Positions 1 to 8,798 of a stretch of 13,829 bases of DNA are shown here, piece after piece; positions within the stretch are counted from its first letter, which is position 1; every line of letters begins with the position of its first letter. A program made the position numbers and the translations under genes. The DNA is from Nitrospira_G sp035457545 (GTDB lineage Bacteria > Nitrospirota > Nitrospiria > Nitrospirales > Nitrospiraceae). The notes beneath the pieces are model-generated. The model was given only the letters and a program-made list of their open reading frames with translations. It did not search any database and was not told where the DNA came from. Location: positions 1-13,829 of the forward strand of contig DATIBM010000183.1 of NCBI GenBank assembly GCA_035457545.1, given 5' to 3'.

Positions 1-1
1 G

Positions 2-2800
2 TTGCTGACCTGGGACCCAGTTCCGGACGCCATGTACTACAACGTCTATTACATGACGACCAAGGGCGTGCAGATCAAGTTTTCCGAGTTGACGCGTCCG
101 ATCGCTGGCCCCAAGGACTTCAAGACCAAGGTCGGTGTGACGAAGGAGAAAGGCACCTGCATCGAAGGCCCTTCTTCGCCCTACCTGCATGAAGACCTCG
201 CCAACGGCACCTGCTACCACTATGTTGTCACGGTGGTCACGCAGAAGGGGGAAAGCCCGGAATCCGAGGAAGTCATGACGATTCCGGCGCCGTATCTGGT
301 CGCCCAAATCATCGGCTGCGAGGGAGTGGATGACGGCGAATTCAACTCTCCGACCGGGGTCGCCCTCGACAAGGACGGCAATATTTACGTGGGTGACACC
401 GACAACCATTCGATTCAAAAATTCGACAAGACTGGCAAGTTTCTCGCTCGGTGGGGCGGCAATCCGGGGGCCGCTGAGGGCGAGTTTTATTATCCGCGCG
501 GTGTGGCCGTCGGGTCCGACGGCGAGGTGTATGTGGCCGACAGCGGCAACAACCGCATCCAGAAATTCGATTCGGACGGCAACTACATGCATACCTGGGG
601 CAAATTCGGCTTTGCCTGGCGGGGCGCCGACATCGGGCGTTTCGATGTGCCCTGGGGAGTCGCAACCGACCGCGAAGGCAACCTCTATGTGTCGGATACC
701 AGCAATGCCCGCATCCAGAAGTTCACGCCCGACGGCACACCGCTCCTCAAATGGGGGCGCGACGGGAGCTACGACGGCGCATTTTTCTACCCGCGGGGCA
801 TTGCGGTGGATTTCGTCGGCAATATTTACGTGTCCGAAGAGGGGAACCACCGCATCCAGAAATTCGATACCCGGGGCAGCTTTCTGACGAAGTGGGGACG
901 CGAGGGCAGCGGACCGGGGCAGTTCAAGCGCCCCTGGGGCGTGGCCTGTGACGCCATGGGCTACGTCTATGTCGTGGATCAGGAGAATCATCGCATCCAG
1001 AAGTTCGACGGCAACGGGACCTTCCTCTGCTCGTGGGGCAACCGAGGCCTGAGCGAAGGTCAGCTCAATTTCCCGTCCGGCATCGCCATCGACAAGGAAG
1101 GCAACGTGTTCGTGGTGGACAGCGGCAACAACCGCATCGTCAAGTACGTGCCGACCGAGGAAGAGCTGAACCGCACGCTCCAGGCGAAACGGGAAGAAGC
1201 CGGCGACGAGAAGATCCCGCGCGGGGTCGTGGCCAAGGCCGGCGACACAGAGGTCACGGTGAGCTGGATGGAGATGCCCGGAGCCGTCTCCTATAACCTC
1301 TACTTCAGCACCAATTCGGGGTTTACGAAAGAAGGGGGCACCAAGATCGAGGGAGTGGAGAATCCCTACGTCCACAGCGGATTGAGCAACGATACGGCCT
1401 ATTACTACGCGTTGACGGCTGTCTATGACGGCGAGGTCGAGAGCGGACTCTCGGCGGAAGTGACGGCGACCCCGGTCCTGATCGACATGACCGCGCCACA
1501 GACTCCCTTTGCCGTGATCAACCACGGCGCGTTCATGACCAATACGCCGGAAATCATCGTCACGATTTCCGCCAACGACGTGGATTCTGGCGTCGGAGCC
1601 TATTATATCTCCGAGAACCCCATGGCCCCGATGGCCGGCAGTCCCGGGTGGGTGGAGGTCGAGCCGGCCCTGAAGTTTGGGGCGACAATTCCGTTCGTGT
1701 TGTCGCCGGGCGACGGGCAGAAGACGATCTATGTCTGGTTCAAGGACCTGGGGCAGAACATCTCGGTCCCGGCCAGCGCCACGATCCTGGTCAATACCTC
1801 GGGTTATCTCTGCGTGTCGAAGTGGGGCAAGCCGGGACGGGGAGCGTCCTTGCTGCACGGCGGCGAGTTCATGCCGCCATTGTACGGCCTGGCCATCGAT
1901 CAGCAGGGCGGCGTATTCGTGGTGGACAATGGCAACAATCGAGTCCAGAAATTCGACAGCGCGGGCAATTTCATCATCCTCTGGGGGTCGTTCGGGTCGG
2001 CCAATGGAAGCTTCCACAACCCGACGGGGATTGCCTGCGACGCGAAGGGCGACGTCTGGGTGGTGGATACCAACAACCATCGCGTGCAGAAGTTCGACGG
2101 CAAGCTCGGCGGCTACCTCATGAAGTTCGGCTCGCGGGGCAACGGCGAAGGACAGTTCAACGCGCCCTGGGGCATCGCCGTCGACCGCGTGCGGGGCTAT
2201 GTGTACGTGGTGGACAGCGCAAATTTCCGCGTGCAGAAGTTCGACCTCACGGGCGAGTTCATCATGGCCTGGGGCAGCTTCGGCAACCACGACGGGCAGT
2301 TCTATTTCCCGCGCGGCATCGCGGTCGATGAATCCGACGGGTCCGTCTACGTCGTGGACATGGGCAACCACCGCATCCAGAAGTTCGACACCAGCACGAA
2401 CGTCTTGCCCCAGTTGTTGACCAAGTGGGGCGGCAGCGTCGACGCCGGCCATGCCAGCAGTCCGACCGCGGTCGAGGCGGGGCAACTGCGAAACCCCTGG
2501 GGCATCGCCGTGGATGCCAACGGGGATGTCTACGTGTCCGACTCCGGCAACCACCGGATCGAAAAGTTCGACCGCGAGGGCAATTTCATCACGCAATGGG
2601 GCGGCTTCGGCAACGGCGACGGGCAATTCAACTTCCCCTATGGCATTGCGGTGGGTCCGCGGGGCAGTATCTTCGTCGTGGACAGCGCCAATTCCAGGAT
2701 TCAACAGTTCATGCCGGCTGAAGAAGGGGAAGAGCGGCTAAGGGAAGAGGCGGAGGCGGCTGCGGCGTTGAGCGATCAACGCACTGCGCAACCGTCCTGA
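2..2800 (+). CDS. NHL-repeat / fibronectin-III protein, 5' end missing
   Basis: The gene is open at the left window edge, so its true start and any signal peptide lie outside; the apparent TTG at position 2 is just a codon of the interior. The 932 visible residues hold, in order: a fibronectin-III-like domain (about 1-95), six NHL blades (114-382), a second fibronectin-III-like domain (about 405-491), an Ig-like domain (about 493-600) with the pattern GDGQKTIYVWFKD, six more NHL blades (623-903), and a short acidic, Ala-rich tail. Blades follow the pattern F-x-x-P-x-G-[IV]-A-x-D ... G-x-[IV]-[YF]-V-x-D-x-x-N-x-R-[IV]-Q-K-F, joined by WG-x-x-G linkers. NHL propellers are generally scaffolds that bind protein or other ligands; no catalytic residues are recognisable, so no reaction can be given. 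Export to periplasm or surface is likely from the Ig-like domains but not shown. It is separated from guaB by 139 bases with no clear terminator. Confidence 0.9.
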   Translation: MLTWDPVPDAMYYNVYYMTTKGVQIKFSELTRPIAGPKDFKTKVGVTKEKGTCIEGPSSPYLHEDLANGTCYHYVVTVVTQKGESPESEEVMTIPAPYLVAQIIGCEGVDDGEFNSPTGVALDKDGNIYVGDTDNHSIQKFDKTGKFLARWGGNPGAAEGEFYYPRGVAVGSDGEVYVADSGNNRIQKFDSDGNYMHTWGKFGFAWRGADIGRFDVPWGVATDREGNLYVSDTSNARIQKFTPDGTPLLKWGRDGSYDGAFFYPRGIAVDFVGNIYVSEEGNHRIQKFDTRGSFLTKWGREGSGPGQFKRPWGVACDAMGYVYVVDQENHRIQKFDGNGTFLCSWGNRGLSEGQLNFPSGIAIDKEGNVFVVDSGNNRIVKYVPTEEELNRTLQAKREEAGDEKIPRGVVAKAGDTEVTVSWMEMPGAVSYNLYFSTNSGFTKEGGTKIEGVENPYVHSGLSNDTAYYYALTAVYDGEVESGLSAEVTATPVLIDMTAPQTPFAVINHGAFMTNTPEIIVTISANDVDSGVGAYYISENPMAPMAGSPGWVEVEPALKFGATIPFVLSPGDGQKTIYVWFKDLGQNISVPASATILVNTSGYLCVSKWGKPGRGASLLHGGEFMPPLYGLAIDQQGGVFVVDNGNNRVQKFDSAGNFIILWGSFGSANGSFHNPTGIACDAKGDVWVVDTNNHRVQKFDGKLGGYLMKFGSRGNGEGQFNAPWGIAVDRVRGYVYVVDSANFRVQKFDLTGEFIMAWGSFGNHDGQFYFPRGIAVDESDGSVYVVDMGNHRIQKFDTSTNVLPQLLTKWGGSVDAGHASSPTAVEAGQLRNPWGIAVDANGDVYVSDSGNHRIEKFDREGNFITQWGGFGNGDGQFNFPYGIAVGPRGSIFVVDSANSRIQQFMPAEEGEERLREEAEAAAALSDQRTAQPS
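341..1147 (+). repeat. First block of six NHL blades (protein-level repeat)
   Basis: Six consecutive NHL units begin at residues 114, 162, 214, 261, 308 and 355 of the visible protein, spaced 47-52 residues apart. Each has the FxxPxG[IV]A opening and, except for small changes in the last blade, the N-x-R-I-Q-K-F closing strand. Six units are enough for one closed six-bladed propeller. The DNA is diverged between units, so this is an old protein-level repeat and not a recent tandem duplication. Confidence 0.9.
1868..2710 (+). repeat. Second block of six NHL blades (protein-level repeat)
   Basis: Six more NHL units follow the Ig-like domain, starting near residue 623 and ending with RIQQF at about residue 903. 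The fifth unit is preceded by a longer insertion (around 2386-2486) between the strand ending KFDTS and the next WGIAVD. This block is preceded by its own fibronectin-III-like domain, so the overall protein looks like a duplicated domain-plus-propeller module. Confidence 0.9.
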
Positions 2801-2939
2801 CGAGTAGAGCCCTCGCGTTTCTGCGCTTCGCCTGGTCGGCCGGCCGTCGTTCATTTTCGTGTTCCATTCTGCTGGAGGCCTGCGGGTTCAGGACGAGCGT
2901 CCTGTGCAGGGCCGAGGCGCATGCTCCTACAGGTGACTC

Positions 2940-4406
<1,467 letters not shown>

Positions 4407-4411
4407 CCGCA

Positions 4412-4507
4412 CGTCAATCGTCAATCGTAAACCGTCAATCGGTCTGATTGCTTGACCTTCCTTTTTCCTCATTCCCTCGTTTGACGTATGACGCTTGACG
4501 TTTGACC
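4412..4507. repeat. Inverted pair of 7-bp tandem arrays in the guaB-guaA spacer
   Basis: The left arm (4412-4439) is four 7-mers: CGTCAAT, CGTCAAT, CGTAAAC, CGTCAAT. The right arm (4480-4507) is four 7-mers of the opposite sense: TTTGACG, TATGACG, CTTGACG, TTTGACC. A lone CTTGACC lies in the loop at 4451-4457, next to a T/C-rich run (4458-4477). The two arms can pair over about 28 positions, but the variable seventh base does not match across the arms, giving a mismatch about every 7 bases. The element fills most of the 105-base spacer and ends five bases before the guaA ATG, where no Shine-Dalgarno sequence is visible. It does not have the form of a rho-independent terminator. Function unknown. 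Confidence 0.85.
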
Positions 4508-4511
4508 TACC

Positions 4512-6068
4512 ATGGAACTCTGGCACGATCGAATTCTCGTCCTCGACTTCGGGTCCCAGTATACGCAACTGATCGCGCGCCGCATCCGCGAGGCGCAGGT
4601 CTATTCACAGATCCTGCCCTGCACCGTCACGCTGGCGACGATCCTGGCCTACCGCCCCAGCGGCATTATCCTCTCCGGCGGGCCGTCGAGCGTCTACGAG
4701 AAGAAGGCGCCCAAGATCTCGGTTGAGGTCCTGAACCAGCAGATCCCGGTGCTGGGCATCTGCTACGGCATGCAATTGGTCACGCACCTCATGGACGGCG
4801 AGGTGGCGAAGGCGGCCAAGCGGGAATACGGCCGCGCGGAACTGATTCTGGACGACGCGTCCGACCTCTTCAGGGGCATCGGCGGAGGCAAGGCCACGAC
4901 GGTCTGGATGTCGCATGGCGACCGGATCGAGCGCATGCCGAAGGGATTCCGATCCATCGCCCATACCGCCAATTCTCCGGTCGCGGCCATGAAGGCCGTC
5001 GATGCGAAGCGGCGGATCTATTGTCTCCAGTTTCATCCGGAGGTCGCCCACACGCCGGAAGGAACGCAGATGCTGCGGAACTTCGTGCTCGACATCTGCG
5101 GGTGCAAGCCGACCTGGACGATGAGCTCCTATGTCGAGACCGGCATGAAGCAGATCCGCGAGCAGGTCGGGGACGCCCGTGTGATCTGCGCGCTCAGCGG
5201 CGGGGTCGATTCCTCGGTCGCGGCGGTCCTGACGCACCGCGCCGTCGGCGACCGGCTCACCTGCGTGTTCGTGGACAACGGCCTGTTGCGGCAGGGGGAA
5301 GCCGAGAAGGTCCGCAAGACGTTTGCCGCGCAGTTCAAGATGAACGTGCGGGTGCTGGAGAAGGGCCGGGAATTCCTGGCGGCGCTGGGCCGTACCACGG
5401 ACCCGGAACGCAAGCGCAAGATCATCGGCCGGCTGTTCATCAAGTTTTTCGAGGCCGAGGCGATGCGGAACGGCAAGGCCGCCTATCTCGTGCAGGGGAC
5501 TCTTTACCCCGACGTGATCGAAAGCGTCAGCTTCAAGGGGCCGTCGGCCACCATCAAGACCCATCACAACGTGGGCGGGCTCCCCACCAGAATGAAATTG
5601 CGTCTGGTCGAACCGCTGCGCGAGCTGTTCAAGGATGAGGTACGCGTCTTGGGCAAGGAGCTCGGCATTGCCGACGAGATCGTGTGGCGGCAACCGTTTC
5701 CCGGTCCGGGGCTGGCCATTCGCATCATCGGCACGGTCACGGAGGAACGGCTCAGAATCGTGCGGGAAGCCGACGTGATCGTCCTGGAGGAAATCAAGCG
5801 GGCCGGCCTGTACCGCGACACCTGGCAGGCCTTCGCGGTGCTCTTGCCGATCAAGAGCGTCGGGGTCATGGGCGATCAGCGGACCTATGAGCATGTCGTG
5901 GCGGTCCGCGCCGTGACGAGCTTGGACGGGATGACGGCGGATTGGGCGCGTCTACCGGGCGAAGTCCTGGCGACCATCTCCTCGCGAATTGTCAACGAGG
6001 TGCGGGGCGTCAATCGGGTGGTCTATGACATCAGCTCCAAACCGCCGAGCACGATCGAGTGGGAGTAA
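4512..6068 (+). CDS. guaA: GMP synthase (glutamine-hydrolysing)
   Basis: GMP synthetase converts XMP, ATP and glutamine to GMP, completing the step begun by GuaB upstream. At 518 residues it is full length and single-chain. The N-terminal class I glutamine amidotransferase (about 7-195) shows the nucleophile Cys84 in GICYGMQ and the His175/Glu177 partners in FHPE. The ATP-pyrophosphatase domain carries the P-loop SGGVDSS at 229-235. The C-terminal dimerisation domain includes FPGPGLAIRIIG and ends with the typical SKPPSTIEWE. ATG at 4512 fits the family start (HDRILVLDFGSQYTQL follows directly). No Shine-Dalgarno motif is seen; the bases just upstream belong to the heptamer repeat. It probably shares a transcript with guaB, although the repeat hairpin could modulate read-through or message stability (inference). 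Confidence 0.98.
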   Translation: MELWHDRILVLDFGSQYTQLIARRIREAQVYSQILPCTVTLATILAYRPSGIILSGGPSSVYEKKAPKISVEVLNQQIPVLGICYGMQLVTHLMDGEVAKAAKREYGRAELILDDASDLFRGIGGGKATTVWMSHGDRIERMPKGFRSIAHTANSPVAAMKAVDAKRRIYCLQFHPEVAHTPEGTQMLRNFVLDICGCKPTWTMSSYVETGMKQIREQVGDARVICALSGGVDSSVAAVLTHRAVGDRLTCVFVDNGLLRQGEAEKVRKTFAAQFKMNVRVLEKGREFLAALGRTTDPERKRKIIGRLFIKFFEAEAMRNGKAAYLVQGTLYPDVIESVSFKGPSATIKTHHNVGGLPTRMKLRLVEPLRELFKDEVRVLGKELGIADEIVWRQPFPGPGLAIRIIGTVTEERLRIVREADVIVLEEIKRAGLYRDTWQAFAVLLPIKSVGVMGDQRTYEHVVAVRAVTSLDGMTADWARLPGEVLATISSRIVNEVRGVNRVVYDISSKPPSTIEWE

Positions 6069-6070
6069 GA

Positions 6071-6141
6071 CGTCAAGCGTCAACCGTCAAACGCGAGCAG
6101 AGAACTCTTATCGATTGACGAGTGACGATTGACGAATGACG
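6071..6141. repeat. Inverted pair of 7-bp tandem arrays in the guaA-rluB spacer
   Basis: The left arm (6071-6091) is CGTCAAG, CGTCAAC, CGTCAAA. The right arm (6114-6141) is ATTGACG, AGTGACG, ATTGACG, AATGACG. The gap between the arms is about 22 bases. Core and spacing match the element before guaA, but the seventh base differs between arms (G, C, A on the left; on the right the matching position is A in all four units), so pairing would again be interrupted every 7 bases. The array begins two bases after the guaA stop and ends two bases before the rluB ATG. An in-frame TTG inside it (6129) can be mistaken for the rluB start. Confidence 0.85.
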
Positions 6142-6143
6142 AG

Positions 6144-6986
6144 ATGAAAATTCGTCTCCAAAAACTCATCGCCGGTAGTGGACTGGCCTCCCGCCGCAAG
6201 GCGGAGGCCTTGATCGCGGCAGGACGCGTGACAGTCAATGGGAAGGTGATCACCGAGTTGGGGACGAAGGTCGATCCGGCGCGCGATCACGTCAAGGTCG
6301 ACGGCAAGCATCTCAGCGCAGCGCAGCCGTTCGTCTATCTCGTCCTCAATAAGCCGAAGAACGTCATGTCCACGCTGGATGATCCGGGTGGGCGCACCAC
6401 CGTGAAGGACTATCTGCGCGGCGTGTCCGTGCGGGTGTTTCCGGTCGGCCGGCTGGATTTTGACAGCGAGGGGCTGATGCTGCTGACGAACAACGGCGAG
6501 CTGGCTCAAGCCCTGTTGCATCCGCGGTACCATGTGCCCAAGACCTATCTCATCAAGGTGAAGGGCGTGCTCACGGATGAAGAGATCAGAAAGTTGGAGC
6601 AGGGCGTCAGGCTGGAAGACGGGATGACCAGCCCGGCTCACGTCAAGAAGGTCAGAAAGGCCGAGCAGAATTCCTGGCTGGAGCTCACCATCCGCGAGGG
6701 ACGCAAGCATCAGGTCAAACGCATGTTGGAATCCGTCGGCCATCCCGTGATCAAACTGGTTCGAGTGAGGATGGGGCCGTTGTCGCTCGACAATCTGGAG
6801 CCGGGCGAATACCGGTTTCTGACAGACCGGGAAGCCAATGCCCTCCGTGAGCTGGTCGAGGAGCGGGTCGCGGCGGTCGAACGGGGAGAAGCACCCGTGC
6901 GGGCCAAACGGCCCGTCAGGCGAGCGGGCTGGGCCAAGCCCGCAAGGACGAAGCAGTATCAGCCAAAGAAAGCGAGCGTCGCATGA
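6144..6986 (+). CDS. rluB: RsuA/RluB-family 23S rRNA pseudouridine synthase
   Basis: This enzyme isomerises a uridine in ribosomal RNA to pseudouridine in the cytoplasm. The family member is most like RluB (large-subunit rRNA), but the exact target base cannot be read from sequence. With the ATG at 6144 the protein has 280 residues. Residues 1 to about 57 form an S4 RNA-binding domain (RLQKLIAGSGLASRRKAE). The catalytic domain follows, with the catalytic Asp105 in GRLDFDSEGLMLLTNNG and the late motif EGRKHQVKRML. The last 40 or so residues are a basic, low-complexity tail, as often seen in these enzymes. A TTG five codons upstream is in frame but lies inside the heptamer array; the ATG gives the usual short N-terminus, so I prefer it. 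No clear Shine-Dalgarno sequence precedes it. The stop overlaps the aspS start. RluE/RluF or RsuA function is the main alternative. Confidence 0.9.
   Translation: MKIRLQKLIAGSGLASRRKAEALIAAGRVTVNGKVITELGTKVDPARDHVKVDGKHLSAAQPFVYLVLNKPKNVMSTLDDPGGRTTVKDYLRGVSVRVFPVGRLDFDSEGLMLLTNNGELAQALLHPRYHVPKTYLIKVKGVLTDEEIRKLEQGVRLEDGMTSPAHVKKVRKAEQNSWLELTIREGRKHQVKRMLESVGHPVIKLVRVRMGPLSLDNLEPGEYRFLTDREANALRELVEERVAAVERGEAPVRAKRPVRRAGWAKPARTKQYQPKKASVA
6983..6986 (+). other. ATGA stop/start overlap of rluB and aspS
   Basis: The aspS ATG (6983-6985) overlaps the rluB TGA (6984-6986). Only a weak purine-rich stretch (around 6963-6976) lies upstream, so aspS translation is probably coupled to rluB by re-initiation (inference). 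Confidence 0.8.
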
Positions 6987-8746
6987 AGTTCCGGACACAC
7001 CATTGCGGTGAATTGACCAAGCAGCATGTCGGGCAGACCGTCGTGCTCAACGGGTGGGTCCACCGGCGTCGCGACCATGGCAACGTCATCTTCATCGACC
7101 TGCGCGACCGGTATGGCCTGACGCAGGTGGTGTTTAACCCCGAGATCAGCGCCGGCGCGCACCGGCAGGCGCATGGGCTGCGAAGCGAATTCGTCGTCTC
7201 CGTCAGCGGGACCGTGGCGCGCCGCCCGGAAGGCTCAGCCAATCCCGATCTGGCCACGGGAGAGATCGAGGTCCTGATCGACGAGGTGGAGATCCTGAAC
7301 GAGGCCAAGACGCCGCCGTTCATGATCGATGGGGAGGGGGACGTCACGGAGGCCTTGCGGTTGAAGTACCGGTTTCTTGACCTGCGTCGCCCCCCGATGC
7401 AGCGGCTGTTGCAGATTCGCCATGCGCTGACGCAAGAGGTCCGCGCCTTCTTGAACCAGGAAGGCTTTCTCGAGATCGAAACCCCGATCCTGACCAAGAG
7501 CACGCCGGAGGGAGCCCGCGACTATCTGGTGCCCTCGAGGGTCAACCCGGGCTATTTTTTCGCGCTCCCACAATCGCCGCAGTTGTTCAAACAGATTCTC
7601 ATGGTGAGCGGCTGTGACCGGTATTACCAGATTGCCCGCTGCTTCCGCGATGAGGACCTGCGGAACGACCGCCAGCCGGAGTTCACGCAGATCGACCTGG
7701 AGATGTCGTTCGTCGATCGTGACCAGGTCATGGGGACGATGGAGCGGATGATCAGCCGGGCCTTCAAGGTCGTGGGCGGTGTGGATCTCCCAACGCCGTT
7801 CCCTCGCTTGACCTACCAGGAGGCGGTCGGCCGCTATGGGTCCGACAAACCCGATTTGCGATTCGACATGCCGCTGCACGATCTGACGGAGTTTGCCAAG
7901 ACGACGGAGTTCAAGGTCTTCCGGGAGACGGCGGCGAAGGGCGGTCTCGTGAAAGCCATCATCGTCAAGGGAGGGGCGGAAATCCCCCGAAGCCGGATCG
8001 ACGCGATCGGCGAACTGGCCAAGGGGTTCGGCGCCAAGGGGCTCGCTTGGGTCAAGATCACCGGGGAGGGGCAGCTCGAATCGGTCATCGCCAAGTTCCT
8101 GCATCGCGAGCAGTTCTTGGCCTCCGTGCCGGACGCCAAACCGGGTGATCTGTTGCTGTTCGTGGCGGATCAACCGAAGGTCGTCCATGACGCGCTCGGA
8201 CGGCTGCGGCTCTACTTCGGCAAGGAATTGGGCCTGATCCGAGAAGGGGAGTGGAAGCCCCTGTGGGTCATCGAGTTTCCGCTGCTGGACTACGATCCGG
8301 AGCTTGGCCGCTACGTGTTCATGCACAATCCCTTTGCGGCGCCGATGGACGAGGATCTGCCGCTCCTGGACGGCAATCCCGGGCGGGCCAGGGCCAAGGC
8401 TTACGACATGGTGCTGAACGGCAACGAGATCGGCGGCGGCAGCATCCGCAACCATCGCCGCGAGATCCAGCTCCGGATTCTGGATCTGCTGGGGATTGGC
8501 AAAGACCAGGCGCAGCGCCAGTTCGGATTCCTGCTCGACGCGCTGGACTATGGAGCGCCGCCCCACGGCGGGATCGCGTTCGGGCTGGACCGGCTGGTCA
8601 TGCTGCTGGGCGGAGCCGACTCCATTCGGGACGTGATCGCCTTCCCCAAGACCCAGAAGGCGCAATGTCTGATGACCGACGCTCCCTCGGCTGTCCCCGC
8701 CGAGCAACTGAAAGAGCTGTTCATCAAGCTCGACACGATCGAGTAG
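6983..8746 (+). CDS. aspS: Aspartate-tRNA ligase, probably non-discriminating (Asp/Asn)
   Basis: Class II aminoacyl-tRNA synthetase that attaches aspartate to tRNA in the cytoplasm; 587 residues is normal for the bacterial type. The N-terminal OB-fold anticodon domain includes GWVHRRRDHG (24-33). Motif 2 is FRDEDLRNDRQPEFTQ and motif 3 is GIAFGLDRL with Arg537. The bacterial GAD insertion domain lies between them. His32 and Gly84 occupy the two positions that are Leu and Lys in the Asp-specific E. coli enzyme (RRRDLG and ARDEK) and His and Gly in described non-discriminating bacterial enzymes such as that of Pseudomonas aeruginosa. This suggests that it also mischarges tRNA-Asn, to be amidated by GatCAB; that is inference from the family. 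Translation probably couples to rluB through the ATGA overlap. aroC follows after 52 bases. Confidence 0.97.
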   Translation: MKFRTHHCGELTKQHVGQTVVLNGWVHRRRDHGNVIFIDLRDRYGLTQVVFNPEISAGAHRQAHGLRSEFVVSVSGTVARRPEGSANPDLATGEIEVLIDEVEILNEAKTPPFMIDGEGDVTEALRLKYRFLDLRRPPMQRLLQIRHALTQEVRAFLNQEGFLEIETPILTKSTPEGARDYLVPSRVNPGYFFALPQSPQLFKQILMVSGCDRYYQIARCFRDEDLRNDRQPEFTQIDLEMSFVDRDQVMGTMERMISRAFKVVGGVDLPTPFPRLTYQEAVGRYGSDKPDLRFDMPLHDLTEFAKTTEFKVFRETAAKGGLVKAIIVKGGAEIPRSRIDAIGELAKGFGAKGLAWVKITGEGQLESVIAKFLHREQFLASVPDAKPGDLLLFVADQPKVVHDALGRLRLYFGKELGLIREGEWKPLWVIEFPLLDYDPELGRYVFMHNPFAAPMDEDLPLLDGNPGRARAKAYDMVLNGNEIGGGSIRNHRREIQLRILDLLGIGKDQAQRQFGFLLDALDYGAPPHGGIAFGLDRLVMLLGGADSIRDVIAFPKTQKAQCLMTDAPSAVPAEQLKELFIKLDTIE

Positions 8747-8798
8747 TGCGAGCGGCGAGCCGGTTCGCCAGCAGCGATTCGTTCCCACCAAGGATGAC

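Noticed and set aside
2..4. TTG at the left edge as the start of the NHL gene
   Set aside because: The first residues already lie inside a fibronectin-III-like strand (LTWDPVPDAMYYNVYY), so the gene continues to the left of the window.
2889..2904. AGGAC/GTCCT hairpin between the NHL gene and guaB as a terminator
   Set aside because: Only five base pairs with no run of T after it.
4452..4507. TTGAC-like hexamers in the heptamer arrays as -35 boxes of a guaA promoter
   Set aside because: The hexamers resemble TTGACA, but no -10-like sequence stands 16-18 bases downstream of any of them, and their 7-base periodicity is explained by the repeat.
4412..4507. Heptamer array as a CRISPR array or rho-independent terminator
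   Set aside because: Units are 7 bases without spacers, and the hairpin has regular mismatches and no T tract following the right arm.
4605..5894. A 429-codon minus-strand frame inside guaA
   Set aside because: Shadow of guaA; no domain, no ribosome site, low-complexity basic/acidic composition.
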